A program made the position numbers and the translations under genes. The notes under the pieces are model-generated. The model did not search any database, was not told where the DNA came from, and saw nothing but the letters and a program-made list of their open reading frames with translations. This document shows positions 10,994 through 20,687 of a stretch of 64,000 nt of DNA, piece after piece (positions within the stretch are counted from its first letter, which is position 1; every line of letters starts with the position of its first letter). The DNA comes from Collinsella aerofaciens (GTDB lineage: Bacteria > Actinomycetota > Coriobacteriia > Coriobacteriales > Coriobacteriaceae), in assembly GCF_009876115.1 (NCBI RefSeq), contig NZ_WWSY01000012.1:1-64000 (forward strand). Direction: 5' to 3'.

Positions 10994-13129
10994 ATGGGGC
11001 GCAATAACAAGCATAAGCGTGGAGCTCGCAATCAGCGCGGGCCGGTGCGCAGCGAACGCCGTCCGAGCCTGACCGGGCGCGTGCAGCTCCATGAGCATAG
11101 CGCCTACGTTGTAACCGAAAACGGCGACTACAAGGTCATGGGCCGCGGTAAGCGCGAGATCATGGATGGCGATACCGTTGCCGTGAGCATTAAGAACAGC
11201 CCGCACGGTGAGCGGCGCGCCGTGATCGAAAGCGTGGTTGAGCGTGCAGCCATAAGCGTGGTGGGCACGTACCAGACCGCCGGTCCGCTCGGTGTGATCG
11301 AGCCGCTCGATTCGCGTCTGAAGGCCGACTTCTTCATTCTGCCCGAGGATACCTCGGCGGATCGTCTGGGTGTCCACCCGGGTGATGCTGTTGTCGCGCG
11401 CATTTTGACCTACCCGACGCGCCTGGAATCGGGTACCGTGACGATCGAACGCCGCATTGGCGGAGATGACGCGCCCGATTTGGGCGTTCAATATGTGATG
11501 GCGCGTTACGGCTATACCGATAGCTATCCCGAGGCCGCGCTGGACGAGGCCGAGGGGCTTTCGCTCGATGTGTCCGCGGCGCTTAAGGACCCGCTCCGCC
11601 GCGATCTGCGCGACCGCTTTGTCATCACGATCGACCCAGTCGACGCGCGCGACTTTGACGACGCCATTTCGCTGGAGCGCACGCCCGAGGGTGGCTACAA
11701 GCTGGGTGTGCATATCGCCGACGTTTCACACTATGTGGCTTGGGACGGGCATATCGATCTTGAGGCTCGCCATCGTACGACATCGGTGTATCTGGCCGAT
11801 CGCGTGCTTCCCATGCTGCCCGAACGCCTGTCCTGTGACCTGTGCTCGCTTCGCCCTGACGAGGACCGTCTTGCGTTTACCGTTGACATTGAGCTCGATG
11901 CACAGGGTCGCGTGCGGCATTACGATCCGTACCCCAGCGTGATTCGCTCGCGTGTGCGTATGGACTATGACGGCGCCGAGGCGCTGCTGGTGCGTGCCGG
12001 CGCGGTTGAGTATTCGGTGCTGGAGGGTGCAGCCGAGGATGTTGCGGCTGCCGAGACCTCGCGCGAGGAAGCGCTTGAGCGCGGTCTTGCGTGCGAGGAG
12101 GCCGCCCGCGGCTACAACGTCGACCTCGGCGATTTCCTTGTCGCCGCTAACGAACTCGCCGAACTCCGCCGTCGTATCCGTCGCGCCCGCGGCTCGGTCG
12201 ATTTTGACACGGCCGAGATTCGTGCTCTGTTGGATGAGGACGGAGTGCCCGTGCAGATTGTGGCGCGTGAGCGTTCGTGTGCCACGTCGCTTATCGAGGA
12301 AGCTATGCTGCTCGCCAACGAGTGCGTTGCAGAGTGGCTGGCAGACCGTGATATCGAGGCCTGCTATCGCGTGCATGAGGATCCGAGCCCCGATAGCCTG
12401 CACGGTGCCGCCGTTGCGCTGGCGCAGCTAGGCATCATCGACGATCGCCGTGCTGCCGGTATTGCCCTGGGGAGCCCCGATGAGCTGCAGGCTGCAGTCG
12501 ATGCTGCCGCCGGTACGGCCAACGCACCGCTCGTTAACACGCTGCTTCTGCGCAGCATGCAGCGCGCGCTGTACAAGCCGCGCAACGAGGGCCACTTTGC
12601 GCTCGCCGCGCCGTGCTACTGTCACTTTACGAGTCCCATCCGTCGCTACCCCGATCTGGTGGTGCACCGCGTGCTCAAACTGCAGTTGGCCTATGAGCGG
12701 CTCGGCGGCAAGGACGCCTTGGTCCGTACGCCGCGGCTGATCGGCAAGGGGCGCGAGTCGCTGCCGCGCATTCTGCCGCAGATCTGCCGCGCATGCAGCG
12801 ATGCCGAGCGCGCGGCAGATGCCGCCAGCCATGCGACGCAAAAGATCAAGATTGCCCAGTACTATGAGGACCGTCTGGGCGAGCGCTATGCCGGAACCGT
12901 CTCGTGGGTTAGCAGCATGGGCCTTTTTGTGCGCTTGGACCTAACGCAGGTCGAAGGCTTGGTTTCGATCAAGAGCCTGGGCAACGAGTGGTTCGAGTTC
13001 GACGAGGACGCGCTTACGCTCACGGGCGCCGACACGGGGACTCGCTATGAACTGGGTCAGCGCGTGATTGTCGAGGTCTCGCGCGTCAATACCACGCGTG
13101 GGCACTTGGACTTTAAGCTTATCCATTAG
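10994..13129 (+). CDS. rnr: Ribonuclease R (RNB-family 3'-5' exoribonuclease)
   Basis: Processive 3'-5' exoribonuclease, 711 residues. A basic N-terminus (MGRNNKHKRGARNQRG) is followed by cold-shock-like domains, the RNB catalytic domain with DPVDARDFDD (214-223; the Asp residues bind Mg2+), the HFTSPIRRYPDLVVHR block, and a C-terminal S1 domain (YAGTVSWVSSMGLFVRLD onward). TTAGGAGG stands shortly before ATG 10994. RNase R often works with SmpB and tmRNA in trans-translation quality control; smpB is in this window at 21679 but not adjacent. Confidence 0.95.
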   Translation: MGRNNKHKRGARNQRGPVRSERRPSLTGRVQLHEHSAYVVTENGDYKVMGRGKREIMDGDTVAVSIKNSPHGERRAVIESVVERAAISVVGTYQTAGPLGVIEPLDSRLKADFFILPEDTSADRLGVHPGDAVVARILTYPTRLESGTVTIERRIGGDDAPDLGVQYVMARYGYTDSYPEAALDEAEGLSLDVSAALKDPLRRDLRDRFVITIDPVDARDFDDAISLERTPEGGYKLGVHIADVSHYVAWDGHIDLEARHRTTSVYLADRVLPMLPERLSCDLCSLRPDEDRLAFTVDIELDAQGRVRHYDPYPSVIRSRVRMDYDGAEALLVRAGAVEYSVLEGAAEDVAAAETSREEALERGLACEEAARGYNVDLGDFLVAANELAELRRRIRRARGSVDFDTAEIRALLDEDGVPVQIVARERSCATSLIEEAMLLANECVAEWLADRDIEACYRVHEDPSPDSLHGAAVALAQLGIIDDRRAAGIALGSPDELQAAVDAAAGTANAPLVNTLLLRSMQRALYKPRNEGHFALAAPCYCHFTSPIRRYPDLVVHRVLKLQLAYERLGGKDALVRTPRLIGKGRESLPRILPQICRACSDAERAADAASHATQKIKIAQYYEDRLGERYAGTVSWVSSMGLFVRLDLTQVEGLVSIKSLGNEWFEFDEDALTLTGADTGTRYELGQRVIVEVSRVNTTRGHLDFKLIH

Positions 13130-13158
13130 CCAAACCCCGACTCATGGTGGGGGAGCGG

Positions 13159-13190
13159 AGGGCGGCCTTTCGGGACCGCCCTTCGCATTT
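13159..13190 (+). terminator. Terminator after rnr
   Basis: AGGGCGG (13159-13165) pairs with CCGCCCT (13177-13183) around a UUCG-like loop, followed by a short T-containing tail. Confidence 0.65.
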
Positions 13191-13247
13191 GAATCGTGGC
13201 TACCTTGCCGTCTGCTCGGTCGCCCGCTTACCTGCTATTTGAGAGGT

Positions 13248-13287
13248 AAAACCTACCAAAATAAACCTGTCCCTTTTTGGTAGGTTT
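13248..13287. repeat. Intergenic hairpin repeat, copy 2, before the recombinase gene
   Basis: AAACCTACCAAA (13249-13260) pairs with TTTGGTAGGTTT (13276-13287) around ATAAACCTGTCCC. It is the sister of the element at 1118-1157; the stem substitutions G/A and C/T are matched on both arms. It ends 20 bases before the recombinase start codon. Confidence 0.7.
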
Positions 13288-13306
13288 ACAAGAAAGCGGG
13301 GATGAG

Positions 13307-13912
13307 ATGGCGACGGTGTACGGTTATGCGCGGGTGAGTTCGCGCGATCAGAATCTGAATCGACAGCTGGATGCGCTGGGCGCCTATGGCGTGGGCTCGG
13401 CGAATATTTATGCCGACCATGCGAGTGGCAAGGACTTCGATCGACCGCGTTATCGCGAGCTGCTGCACGTCCTGGGAGACGGGGACGTGCTGGTGGTGCT
13501 TTCTATCGACCGACTTGGCCGTAATTACTCCGAGATTCTTGAGGAATGGCGACGCATTACCAAGGAGCTCGGGGTTGCCATTGTGGTGTTGGACATGCCA
13601 TTGCTTGACACGCGCGTCAGGGCCAGCGGCGCGCCGGATGTGACCAACACCCTGATTGCCGATATTGTGCTGCAACTGCTGAGCTACGTGGCGCAGGTGG
13701 AGCGCGAGAATATCCATCGGCGCCAGGCGGAGGGAATTGCAGCGGCGCGGGCGCGAGGGGTCCGTTTCGGTCGACCTCGCAAGCCGTGCCCTCCTCAGTT
13801 TGAGCTGGTGCGCGATAGCTATGAGGCGGGCGATATTACCCGCAGCCAGGCGGCAAAGTGCCTGGGCGTGTGCGTGGGGACGTTCGATCGCTGGATGCGC
13901 GAGGCGGGGTAG
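13307..13912 (+). CDS. Serine recombinase of the resolvase/invertase family
   Basis: Small site-specific recombinase of 201 residues. The N-terminal catalytic domain has GYARVSSRDQ with the likely nucleophile Ser11, LSIDRLGRNY with the conserved Arg residues, and the E-helix VAQVERENIHRRQAEGIAAARARG. A helix-turn-helix of the Hin/resolvase type occupies about 165-200. ATG 13307 is preferred over the in-frame TTG 13277 inside the hairpin. No transposase, integrase or invertible segment is seen beside it, so it is either a remnant of a mobile element or a stand-alone recombinase. The 40-bp hairpin just upstream could be its operator or a crossover site; that is inference. Confidence 0.88.
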   Translation: MATVYGYARVSSRDQNLNRQLDALGAYGVGSANIYADHASGKDFDRPRYRELLHVLGDGDVLVVLSIDRLGRNYSEILEEWRRITKELGVAIVVLDMPLLDTRVRASGAPDVTNTLIADIVLQLLSYVAQVERENIHRRQAEGIAAARARGVRFGRPRKPCPPQFELVRDSYEAGDITRSQAAKCLGVCVGTFDRWMREAG

Positions 13913-14016
13913 GGGTTTGCGTCGCTTTGTCGCTTCCTGTTGCGATTCAAATTTTGATACGGTGACGATGCCATTTGGGGCTACACTCGCTGATATTCAA
14001 AAAAGGAGGTTGGCCC

Positions 14017-14598
14017 TTGGCGCGCGTAAAACAAATAATCGGATGGACCGCGATCGTTCTGTTCGCTGCAACGCTGGCGGGCATCTGGGTGCTGACGGAG
14101 CAAAATGCGGCGCAGACGTCGTTGCTGAGCGAGTCCACCGCGCGTGTGGTGGAGGGTCAGGCTACGGGCGTTCAGGCCGCCGATGCCACGGGTGAAGCCC
14201 AGACGGAGAACGGAATGACCGGGGGCACCGATTCGGTTGCCTCGAATGTCCGGTCTGGCCGACTTGCTTCCATTCGCATGTGGGTGGGCGCAAACGTCCG
14301 TCGCGTTGCCCATACCGTAGAGTTTTTCTTCGTCGGATTGTTCGCCTCGGTGATCGTGGCTTGCTTTTCCAGGCGTCCGTGGAGCGTGTGCTCCCGTTGC
14401 GTGCCCGTATTGCTCTTTTGCGCCGCCTGCTCCGTTGGCGATCAGGTACATAAGATCTTTGTTCCCGGCAGGCATTTCGACGTTATCGATTTAGGATTCG
14501 ATGCTGCGGGCTATATCACCGCCATGCTGTTGGTATTGCTGGCAGCGGCGTTGGTGCGCCATGCGACTCGGCCGATCGGCGCCCATGCGAGGCGCTAG
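14017..14598 (+). CDS. VanZ-like membrane protein
   Basis: Membrane protein of 193 residues. After an N-terminal anchor (about 5-25) comes a polar, probably extracellular segment, then RRVAHTVEFFFVGLFAS and DQVHKIFVPGRHFDVIDLGFDAAG, which follow the VanZ pattern (a helix with a conserved H..E, then D..HQ.FVPGR...DV..D..G). VanZ proteins are linked to glycopeptide resistance in some bacteria, but most chromosomal members have no known role. The start is TTG 14017, chosen because AAAAGGAGG lies about ten bases upstream and translation then begins ARVKQIIGW; codons upstream are AT-rich and unlikely. Confidence 0.7.
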   Translation: MARVKQIIGWTAIVLFAATLAGIWVLTEQNAAQTSLLSESTARVVEGQATGVQAADATGEAQTENGMTGGTDSVASNVRSGRLASIRMWVGANVRRVAHTVEFFFVGLFASVIVACFSRRPWSVCSRCVPVLLFCAACSVGDQVHKIFVPGRHFDVIDLGFDAAGYITAMLLVLLAAALVRHATRPIGAHARR

Positions 14599-14679
14599 CC
14601 GGTAACAAACCCGTTTCTGATAATGCGGCCTCGTTGAATTATTTTGTGTCGCGCGTATTTCCGAGCGGTCGGATTTGAG

Positions 14680-14707
14680 GGGCGAGCGGTAGAACGCTCG
14701 CCCTTTG
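14680..14707 (+). terminator. Terminator before the murR-like gene
   Basis: Perfect 9-bp stem GGGCGAGCG/CGCTCGCCC with loop GTAGAA, followed by TTTG. Confidence 0.65.
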
Positions 14708-14802
14708 TGCGCCACGATGCGGCACAATGTACCGCAAAAGCTGTTTGTATCCGGTACGAATCGTTCGTTGGTCTTTAATTCTTCTCAACGGAGGTGTTTG
14801 AG

Positions 14803-15654
14803 ATGGCAAACGGATTGCTTTTGCGGCTTCGCGAGCGTGAGCTCAGCGCGAGCCCGGCGGAACGCAATGTCATCGCATATGTAAGCGCTCATCCGCACGA
14901 GGTGGTCGGGCTGTCCGTCCGCGGTCTTGCCGATGTCACGTTCTCCTCGCCCTCGAGCATTTTGCGCTTTTGCAAGCGTTTGGGTTTTGCGGGCTACAAG
15001 GAGTTCCAGCGCGAACTGATTGCCGAGCTGGCGCTCTTAGGTGACAAGAAAGACGTAGCCCTCGAGGACATCTCCATGGATGACAGCGTCGAACGTATCG
15101 TGGGGAAGGTGATGAAAAGCAACGTGCGCACGATCGAGGCGACGGCGCGAACGCTCGATTACACCGTCTTGGAGCGATGCGCGGCCCGTCTTAAGCGGGC
15201 ACGCGCGGTCAATCTGTTCGGTATTGGTGCCTCTCGTTTGGTCGCGCACGACCTGGCGCAAAAGCTCATGCGTGTCGACAAAGAGTGCCATCTGTACGAC
15301 GACTGGCATGATCAGCTCTTATGTGCCAAGAACATGCATGAGGGCGATATGGCAATCGCCTTTAGCTACTCGGGCTTGACGCAAGAGGTGCTGGACTGCA
15401 CCGCCGAGGCTCAACGTCACAACTGTCCCGTTGTGGCCGTTACCAAAGTAGATGGATCATCCAAGCTTGCCACCATGGCCGATGCCGTGCTCGGCGTTGC
15501 TGCGAGTGAACCCTTGGTCCGCAGCGGTGCCATGGCTTCGCGTATGGCCCAGCTTATGGTTGTCGATGCCCTTTACGCTGCTTACGTTGCCAGCGACTAC
15601 GAACGGGCGACGCATGTCATTAAGCAAAACTACATCGAGAAACAGGAAAGATGA
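14803..15654 (+). CDS. RpiR/MurR-family regulator (HTH plus SIS domain)
   Basis: Transcription factor of 283 residues. The N-terminal RpiR-type helix-turn-helix spans about 15-75 (SSPSSILRFCKRLGFAGYKEF) and the sugar-isomerase (SIS) domain about 125-260 (NLFGIGASRLVAHDLAQKL, AIAFSYSGLTQEVLDC). Its neighbours are a MurNAc-6-P etherase and a MurNAc-type PTS permease, so by context it is a MurR-like regulator sensing MurNAc-6-P. ATG 14803 has CGGAGG eight bases upstream; GTG 14794 in the same frame overlaps that site. The murQ start follows by 10 bases. Whether it represses or activates cannot be told. Confidence 0.88.
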   Translation: MANGLLLRLRERELSASPAERNVIAYVSAHPHEVVGLSVRGLADVTFSSPSSILRFCKRLGFAGYKEFQRELIAELALLGDKKDVALEDISMDDSVERIVGKVMKSNVRTIEATARTLDYTVLERCAARLKRARAVNLFGIGASRLVAHDLAQKLMRVDKECHLYDDWHDQLLCAKNMHEGDMAIAFSYSGLTQEVLDCTAEAQRHNCPVVAVTKVDGSSKLATMADAVLGVAASEPLVRSGAMASRMAQLMVVDALYAAYVASDYERATHVIKQNYIEKQER

Positions 15655-15664
15655 GGTGAATGAA

Positions 15665-16588
<924 letters not shown>

Positions 16589-16645
16589 GTGCGCGGCGTG
16601 AGCTGATATGACATCCAGACGAGATACCCAATACAAGGAGGAGTT

Positions 16646-18076
16646 ATGACGAACAAAGAGCTGGCTCAAAAGCTGCTGGACCTTTTGGGCGGTAAAGACA
16701 ACGTGCTGGCAAACGCGGCGTGCATGACGCGCCTGCGCGTGACCGTCAAAGACACGGGCAGCGTCGACGCGGAGGGCATTAAGGCACTCGACGGCGTGAT
16801 GGGCCTGGTCGAGGACGACACGATGCAGATCGTGCTGGGTCCGGGCAAGGTGAATAAGGTGCTCGAGGAGTTCTCCAAGCTCACCGGCCTTGCGAAAGGC
16901 GTTGCCGACGAGAGCGTGGTTGACGCTGCGGCCACAAACAAGGCCGCGCAGAAGGCAAAGTACGAGTCCAAGCCGGTTCAGGCCTTCCTCAAGAAGATTT
17001 CCAATGTCTTCGTTGCCCTGCTTCCCGGCATCATTGCGGCTGGCCTCATCAACGGTATCTGCAACGTCATTAACGTCTCGACGGCAGGCGCGCTTGCAGG
17101 CGAGTGGTGGTACCAGGGCATTCGTTCCATGGGCTGGGCCCTGTTTGCCTATCTGCCCATCTTGGTGGGCTATAACGCGGCACGTGAGTTTGGCGGCTCC
17201 GCTGCGCTGGGCGGCATCGCCGGCATGATGTGTATTGCCAACAGTGCCATGCCCCTGCTTGCGCCTGGTGCGGCTGATCCTGCCGCTGCCATTCTGCTGC
17301 CGCTCACCAATGCGCAGTACAACCCCGCAGCGGGCGGCATGATCGCGGCTCTTATCGCTGGCGCATTTTTTGCCTGGATGGAGCGTCAGATTCGCAAAGT
17401 TATGCCCAACGCACTCGACACGTTCTTGTCCCCGCTGCTGGTGCTCATCATCGGCGCCTTTGCTCTGATGCTCGTCATCCAGCCGGTTGGCGCATGGCTG
17501 ACGACTGCCATCTTTAGCGTTTTGACCTTTATCTTCGAGAAGCTGGGCGTCCTGGGCGGCTATATCCTGTCGGCAGGCTTCTTGCCGCTGGTTTCCGTCG
17601 GCCTGCATCAGGCGCTCACGCCGATCCACGCTATGCTCAACGATCCCGACGGCGCTACCAAGGGCATCAATTACCTGCTCCCCATCCTTATGATGGCTGG
17701 CGGCGGCCAGGTCGGTTCCGGTTTGGCGCTGTACTTTAAGACCAAGAACGCCAAGCTCAAGAAGTACGTCGCAGAGTCCATTCCCGTTGGAATCCTGGGT
17801 GTGGGCGAGCCTCTGATGTATGCCGTTACGCTGCCGCTCGTTCGTCCGTTTGTGACGGCCTGCCTGGGTGCCGGATTTGGCGGCGCGCTCGCGGCGCTGC
17901 TTCACATCGGCACGGTTTCTCAGGGCGTTTCCGGTCTGTTTGGCCTGCTGATCGTCGTTCCTGGCCAGCAGCTCGGCTACGTTGCCGCTATGCTGCTTGC
18001 CTATGCCGCCGGCTTTGTCCTGACGTGGTTCTTTGGCGTCGACGAGCAGAAGATCAATGAGTTCTTTGGCGAGTAG
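16646..18076 (+). CDS. PTS EIIBC permease, probably MurNAc-specific
   Basis: Phosphotransferase-system permease of 476 residues: an N-terminal EIIB domain with the phosphorylated Cys26 (NAACMTRLRVTVKD) and an EIIC membrane domain with about ten segments, including GVGEPLMYAVTLPL and GLHQALTPIHAML. The order EIIB-EIIC without EIIA is that of MurP, which imports MurNAc as MurNAc-6-P using a glucose-type EIIA from elsewhere. Position directly after murQ supports that substrate. AAGGAGGAG stands before ATG 16646. The glucose-type EIIA at 52202 in this window is a possible phosphate donor. Confidence 0.85.
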   Translation: MTNKELAQKLLDLLGGKDNVLANAACMTRLRVTVKDTGSVDAEGIKALDGVMGLVEDDTMQIVLGPGKVNKVLEEFSKLTGLAKGVADESVVDAAATNKAAQKAKYESKPVQAFLKKISNVFVALLPGIIAAGLINGICNVINVSTAGALAGEWWYQGIRSMGWALFAYLPILVGYNAAREFGGSAALGGIAGMMCIANSAMPLLAPGAADPAAAILLPLTNAQYNPAAGGMIAALIAGAFFAWMERQIRKVMPNALDTFLSPLLVLIIGAFALMLVIQPVGAWLTTAIFSVLTFIFEKLGVLGGYILSAGFLPLVSVGLHQALTPIHAMLNDPDGATKGINYLLPILMMAGGGQVGSGLALYFKTKNAKLKKYVAESIPVGILGVGEPLMYAVTLPLVRPFVTACLGAGFGGALAALLHIGTVSQGVSGLFGLLIVVPGQQLGYVAAMLLAYAAGFVLTWFFGVDEQKINEFFGE

Positions 18077-18143
18077 TTTGATATCGCGAGCCGTGTTGCT
18101 CGGGGTTCGCGGCGCGCGGCAGATTTCTTGATGCTATGGTTGT

Positions 18144-18177
18144 GCCGGCGGGGCTAACTGCTCCGCCGGCCTTTTTT
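18144..18177 (+). terminator. Terminator between the MurP-like gene and mupG
   Basis: GCCGGCGGGG pairs with CTCCGCCGGC across a short loop, followed by CTTTTTT. It lies immediately before the ribosome site of the next gene, so it may only partly terminate and lower mupG expression. Confidence 0.8.
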
Positions 18178-18193
18178 AAAGGAGCGTTGTAGC

Positions 18194-19246
18194 GTGAAAA
18201 CGGGTATTTCGATTTATCTTTCCAGCCCTTTGCAGGATATTGAGCGGACGATTGAGCGTGGTGCCGCGGCGGGTGCGCGCTACGCGTTCACCTCACTGCA
18301 TATTCCCGAGGATGGGGGAGCGGCGTATGCCGATAAGGTCCGTCATGTGCTGTCGCTGCTCTCCGCCCGCGGCATTGCGCTCATCGCCGATGTGGGGCCG
18401 CGCACGTGCGATTTGCTCGGGCTTGAGCGCATCGAGGACCTGCGCGATCTGGGGTTGGAATACCTTCGTTTGGACTATGGCTTTAGCGCCCAACGGGTCG
18501 CGGAGCTGTCCGGTGTATTTCGCATAGTGGTCAATGCATCGACGGTGAGTTCTGATGAAATCGCATCGTGGCGTGAGGCCGGTGCCGATGTGACTCGTTT
18601 TGCCGCCTGCCACAATTTTTACCCCAAGCCTTATACCGGTTTAGCTCTGGAGGACATTGCTCGGGTGAATCTTCGTCTTGCGGCGCTTGGATTCGAAATC
18701 ATGGCTTTTGTGCCGGGTGATGCCAACGTTCGCGGGCCGGTATTCGAGGGACTGCCGACGGTCGAGGCGCAGCGCGGTCGCGCGTCAAAGGTTGCTCTCA
18801 ATATGCTTGAGCTTGCACATGGCGCCGATTGCGACATTGTGTTGGTCGGCGACCCCGATCTTTCCGATGCGGGCTGGGCGCAGTTTGCTCAAGTTTCCGC
18901 CGGATACGTGGACCTGCAATGCGAGCTTGAGCCCGGTTATGCCTATGTGCGCGGGCAGATTCATCACGACCGGCCCGACTCGAGCACCCTCATCTTTAGG
19001 TCTCAGGAGTCACGTACGACGCATAAGCCGGATTCCGTGCCGACGGATGCCGGAGCCGGCCTGCCGCGAAAGGCGGGGTCGATCGCTGTGAGCAATAGCG
19101 GATATGGGCGCTACGAAGGCGAGCTTGAGATTGCGCGGGTCGATCTTCCCGGTGACGAGCGCATGAACGTTGCGGGCCATATCACGCCCGAGGCAATGGA
19201 GCTGCTGCCGTTCATCAAACGCGGATTCGGGGTACGGTTCGTTTAG
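18194..19246 (+). CDS. mupG: MupG-like 6-phospho-N-acetylmuramidase (DUF871)
   Basis: Protein of 350 residues in the family first called DUF871: a TIM-barrel N-terminal domain (about 1-240) and a C-terminal cyclophilin-like domain. Characterised MupG cleaves MurNAc-6-P-GlcNAc in the cytoplasm, releasing MurNAc-6-P for MurQ. Visible family blocks are ISIYLSSPLQDIERTIERGA, TSLHIPED, IADVGPRTCDLLG, EYLRLDYGFS, ACHNFYPKPYTGL and EIMAFVPGD. GTG 18194 is preceded by AAAGGAG. Position right after murQ and the MurP-like gene makes this a complete import, hydrolysis and etherase route for wall sugars. Confidence 0.88.
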   Translation: MKTGISIYLSSPLQDIERTIERGAAAGARYAFTSLHIPEDGGAAYADKVRHVLSLLSARGIALIADVGPRTCDLLGLERIEDLRDLGLEYLRLDYGFSAQRVAELSGVFRIVVNASTVSSDEIASWREAGADVTRFAACHNFYPKPYTGLALEDIARVNLRLAALGFEIMAFVPGDANVRGPVFEGLPTVEAQRGRASKVALNMLELAHGADCDIVLVGDPDLSDAGWAQFAQVSAGYVDLQCELEPGYAYVRGQIHHDRPDSSTLIFRSQESRTTHKPDSVPTDAGAGLPRKAGSIAVSNSGYGRYEGELEIARVDLPGDERMNVAGHITPEAMELLPFIKRGFGVRFV

Positions 19247-19338
19247 CGTGTGACCCGTGGGCTACAATTGGCCCATCATACGAAGGCGCCTCGTGTGGCG
19301 TGTGCCTGCGTTGGCCGATCTATATTCGGAGGATTCCC

Positions 19339-19698
19339 ATGACCGTACTGTTTGTTGAATATCCCAAGTGCTCGACCTGTAAGAAGGCCAAGGCATGGCT
19401 GGACGAACACGGGGTAGAGTATATCGACCGCGATATCGTTTTGGACAATCCCACGGCTGATGAGCTTGCGACCTGGATTGCTCGTTCGGGACTGCCGGTG
19501 CGGCGCTTCTTTAATTCGTCGGGCATGAAATATCGAGAGCTGGGCCTGAAGGCGCGTCTAGATGCGGGCATGACGGATCGGGAGTGCTACGAGCTGCTGG
19601 CGACCGACGGCATGCTGGTTAAGCGTCCGCTGTTGGTGGGCGACGACTTTGCGATTCCCGGCTTTAGGGAATCGGCTTGGGTCGAGGCGTTGCTGTAG
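19339..19698 (+). CDS. ArsC/Spx-family thioredoxin-fold protein
   Basis: Protein of 119 residues with a thioredoxin fold of the ArsC/Spx group: FVEYPKCSTCKKAKAWLDEHG carries a CxxC pair (Cys11, Cys14), and RFFNSSGMKYRELGLK plus MLVKRPLLVGDD are the family's middle and C-terminal blocks (in ArsC the latter holds the Arg near cis-Pro). It could be an arsenate-reductase-like oxidoreductase or an Spx-like regulator; sequence alone does not decide, and there are no ars genes nearby. CGGAGGA lies six bases before ATG 19339. It is monocistronic. Confidence 0.8.
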   Translation: MTVLFVEYPKCSTCKKAKAWLDEHGVEYIDRDIVLDNPTADELATWIARSGLPVRRFFNSSGMKYRELGLKARLDAGMTDRECYELLATDGMLVKRPLLVGDDFAIPGFRESAWVEALL

Positions 19699-19703
19699 CG
19701 GCT

Positions 19704-19815
19704 GCGGAAAGTGCGACCCGTTTTGAGCTTCGATTACGGGATACGGTTTCCGGTTGAGGGCTCGATGGGAAAGTGGGGACCAGTTTGAGCTTGAAATCTG
19801 GGACGCACTTTCCGC
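19704..19815. repeat. 112-bp inverted repeat after the ArsC-like gene
   Basis: GCGGAAAGTGCG (19704) and CGCACTTTCCGC (ending 19815) are exact complements; the three bases GGG before the right arm match the CCC after the left arm with one base between. Inside are two similar copies of GTTTGAGCTT (near 19730 and 19783). It lies between convergent genes. Confidence 0.6.
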
Positions 19816-19832
19816 CGGCAGGCTTGCCCCAG

Positions 19833-20243
19833 TCAGTCCTCCAACTGCGCCCATTCGTGCGGATCGTAGACCTTTACGTGCTTGTTGGGCTTGCCGCTCC
19901 AGTACTCCTCGTCCATAAAGGGCAGATATGCCTGAACGCCGGGGCAGATAAAGGGGATCCGCTGCTGTTGCAGTCGCTCGCGCTGGCGCTGCTCCAGGTG
20001 CGCCTCGGATATGACGGTCGGCATACCGGACAGCTCGACGAGGCTTGCCTGGATTCGCTTAAGGTCGGGGAGTCCCGCGTGCCATGACATCCGCATGATC
20101 AAAAAGGATGCACGGCGGTATTTTGCCTGCATCACCGTGATGGCGGGGCGCAGAGTGGGATGGATTTTGTCCCGTTCGGGCCAAAGGTCAGCAGTGATCT
20201 CGAGGCCCAGGGTCTCCCATAGGTAATCAAGCTCTTCGTCCAT
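19833..20243 (-). CDS. Hypothetical protein resembling the sensor half of a MarR-type protein
   Basis: A 136-residue frame on the minus strand. I do not recognise it with certainty. The segment LIMRMSWHAGLPDLKRIQASLVELSG and especially QRERLQQQRIPFICPGVQAYLPF recalls the N-terminal effector half of a group of bacterial proteins that carry a MarR-type winged helix at the C-terminus. That winged helix is missing: the protein ends soon after the match, at QLED. It could be a truncated relative or a separate short family. No strong ribosome site precedes ATG 20243. It is convergent with the ArsC-like gene. Confidence 0.5.
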   Translation of the reverse strand: MDEELDYLWETLGLEITADLWPERDKIHPTLRPAITVMQAKYRRASFLIMRMSWHAGLPDLKRIQASLVELSGMPTVISEAHLEQRQRERLQQQRIPFICPGVQAYLPFMDEEYWSGKPNKHVKVYDPHEWAQLED

Positions 20244-20436
20244 GGCGCCTCGATATCTACGTGATCATTGATACTTCGATTGTGTTGCCTGGTGCTATCG
20301 TTTTCGCGGTAGAATCTGCCAACGGTTGACGGCTACCGCTCGCGGCGTTTTGCCCTTCGTGTGCAGCGGTCGACTTCACAGGTCCTTCACGTGTCGGCCG
20401 TATTTGACTGAATTTCAAAAAAGTCAAAATTGGGGC

Positions 20437-20465
20437 TTGCGTCACGGCCGGACTTCCCGTATATT
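20437..20465 (+). promoter_or_regulatory. Promoter of the tRNA pair
   Basis: TTGCGT (20437-20442), a 17-base spacer and TATATT (20460-20465) stand about 45 bases before tRNA-Gln. Confidence 0.6.
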
Positions 20466-20509
20466 TCTTTCTTGCGCAAAGGCACAGCCGAGCGCAGCGA
20501 TGCAGTCAT

Positions 20510-20583
20510 TGGGATGTCGTCTAATGGCAGGACAGCGGATTCTGGTTCCGTCAATGGGGGTTCGACTCCCTCCATCCCAGCCA
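20510..20583 (+). tRNA. tRNA-Gln (anticodon CTG)
   Basis: Acceptor stem TGGGATG/CATCCCA, anticodon stem GCGGA/TCCGT with loop TTCTGGT (anticodon CTG), T-arm with GGTTCGACTCC, discriminator G and an encoded CCA end at 20581-20583. Confidence 0.95.
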
Positions 20584-20600
20584 TTGCATTTGCTACATAT

Positions 20601-20677
20601 GGCCCGTTCGTCTAGCGGTTTAGGACGCCGCCCTCTCAAGGCGGAGATCACCAGTTCGAATCTGGTACGGGCTACCA
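20601..20677 (+). tRNA. tRNA-Glu (anticodon CTC)
   Basis: Acceptor stem GGCCCGT/ACGGGCT, anticodon stem CCGCC/GGCGG with loop CTCTCAA (anticodon CTC), T-loop GTTCGAATC, discriminator A and an encoded CCA at 20675-20677. It follows tRNA-Gln by 17 bases and probably shares its transcript. Confidence 0.95.
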
Positions 20678-20687
20678 AAATTGAACG

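Noticed and set aside
20244..20509. A protein-coding frame overlapping the tRNA region
   Set aside because: Frames here run through the two tRNA genes and their promoter; no coding signature.
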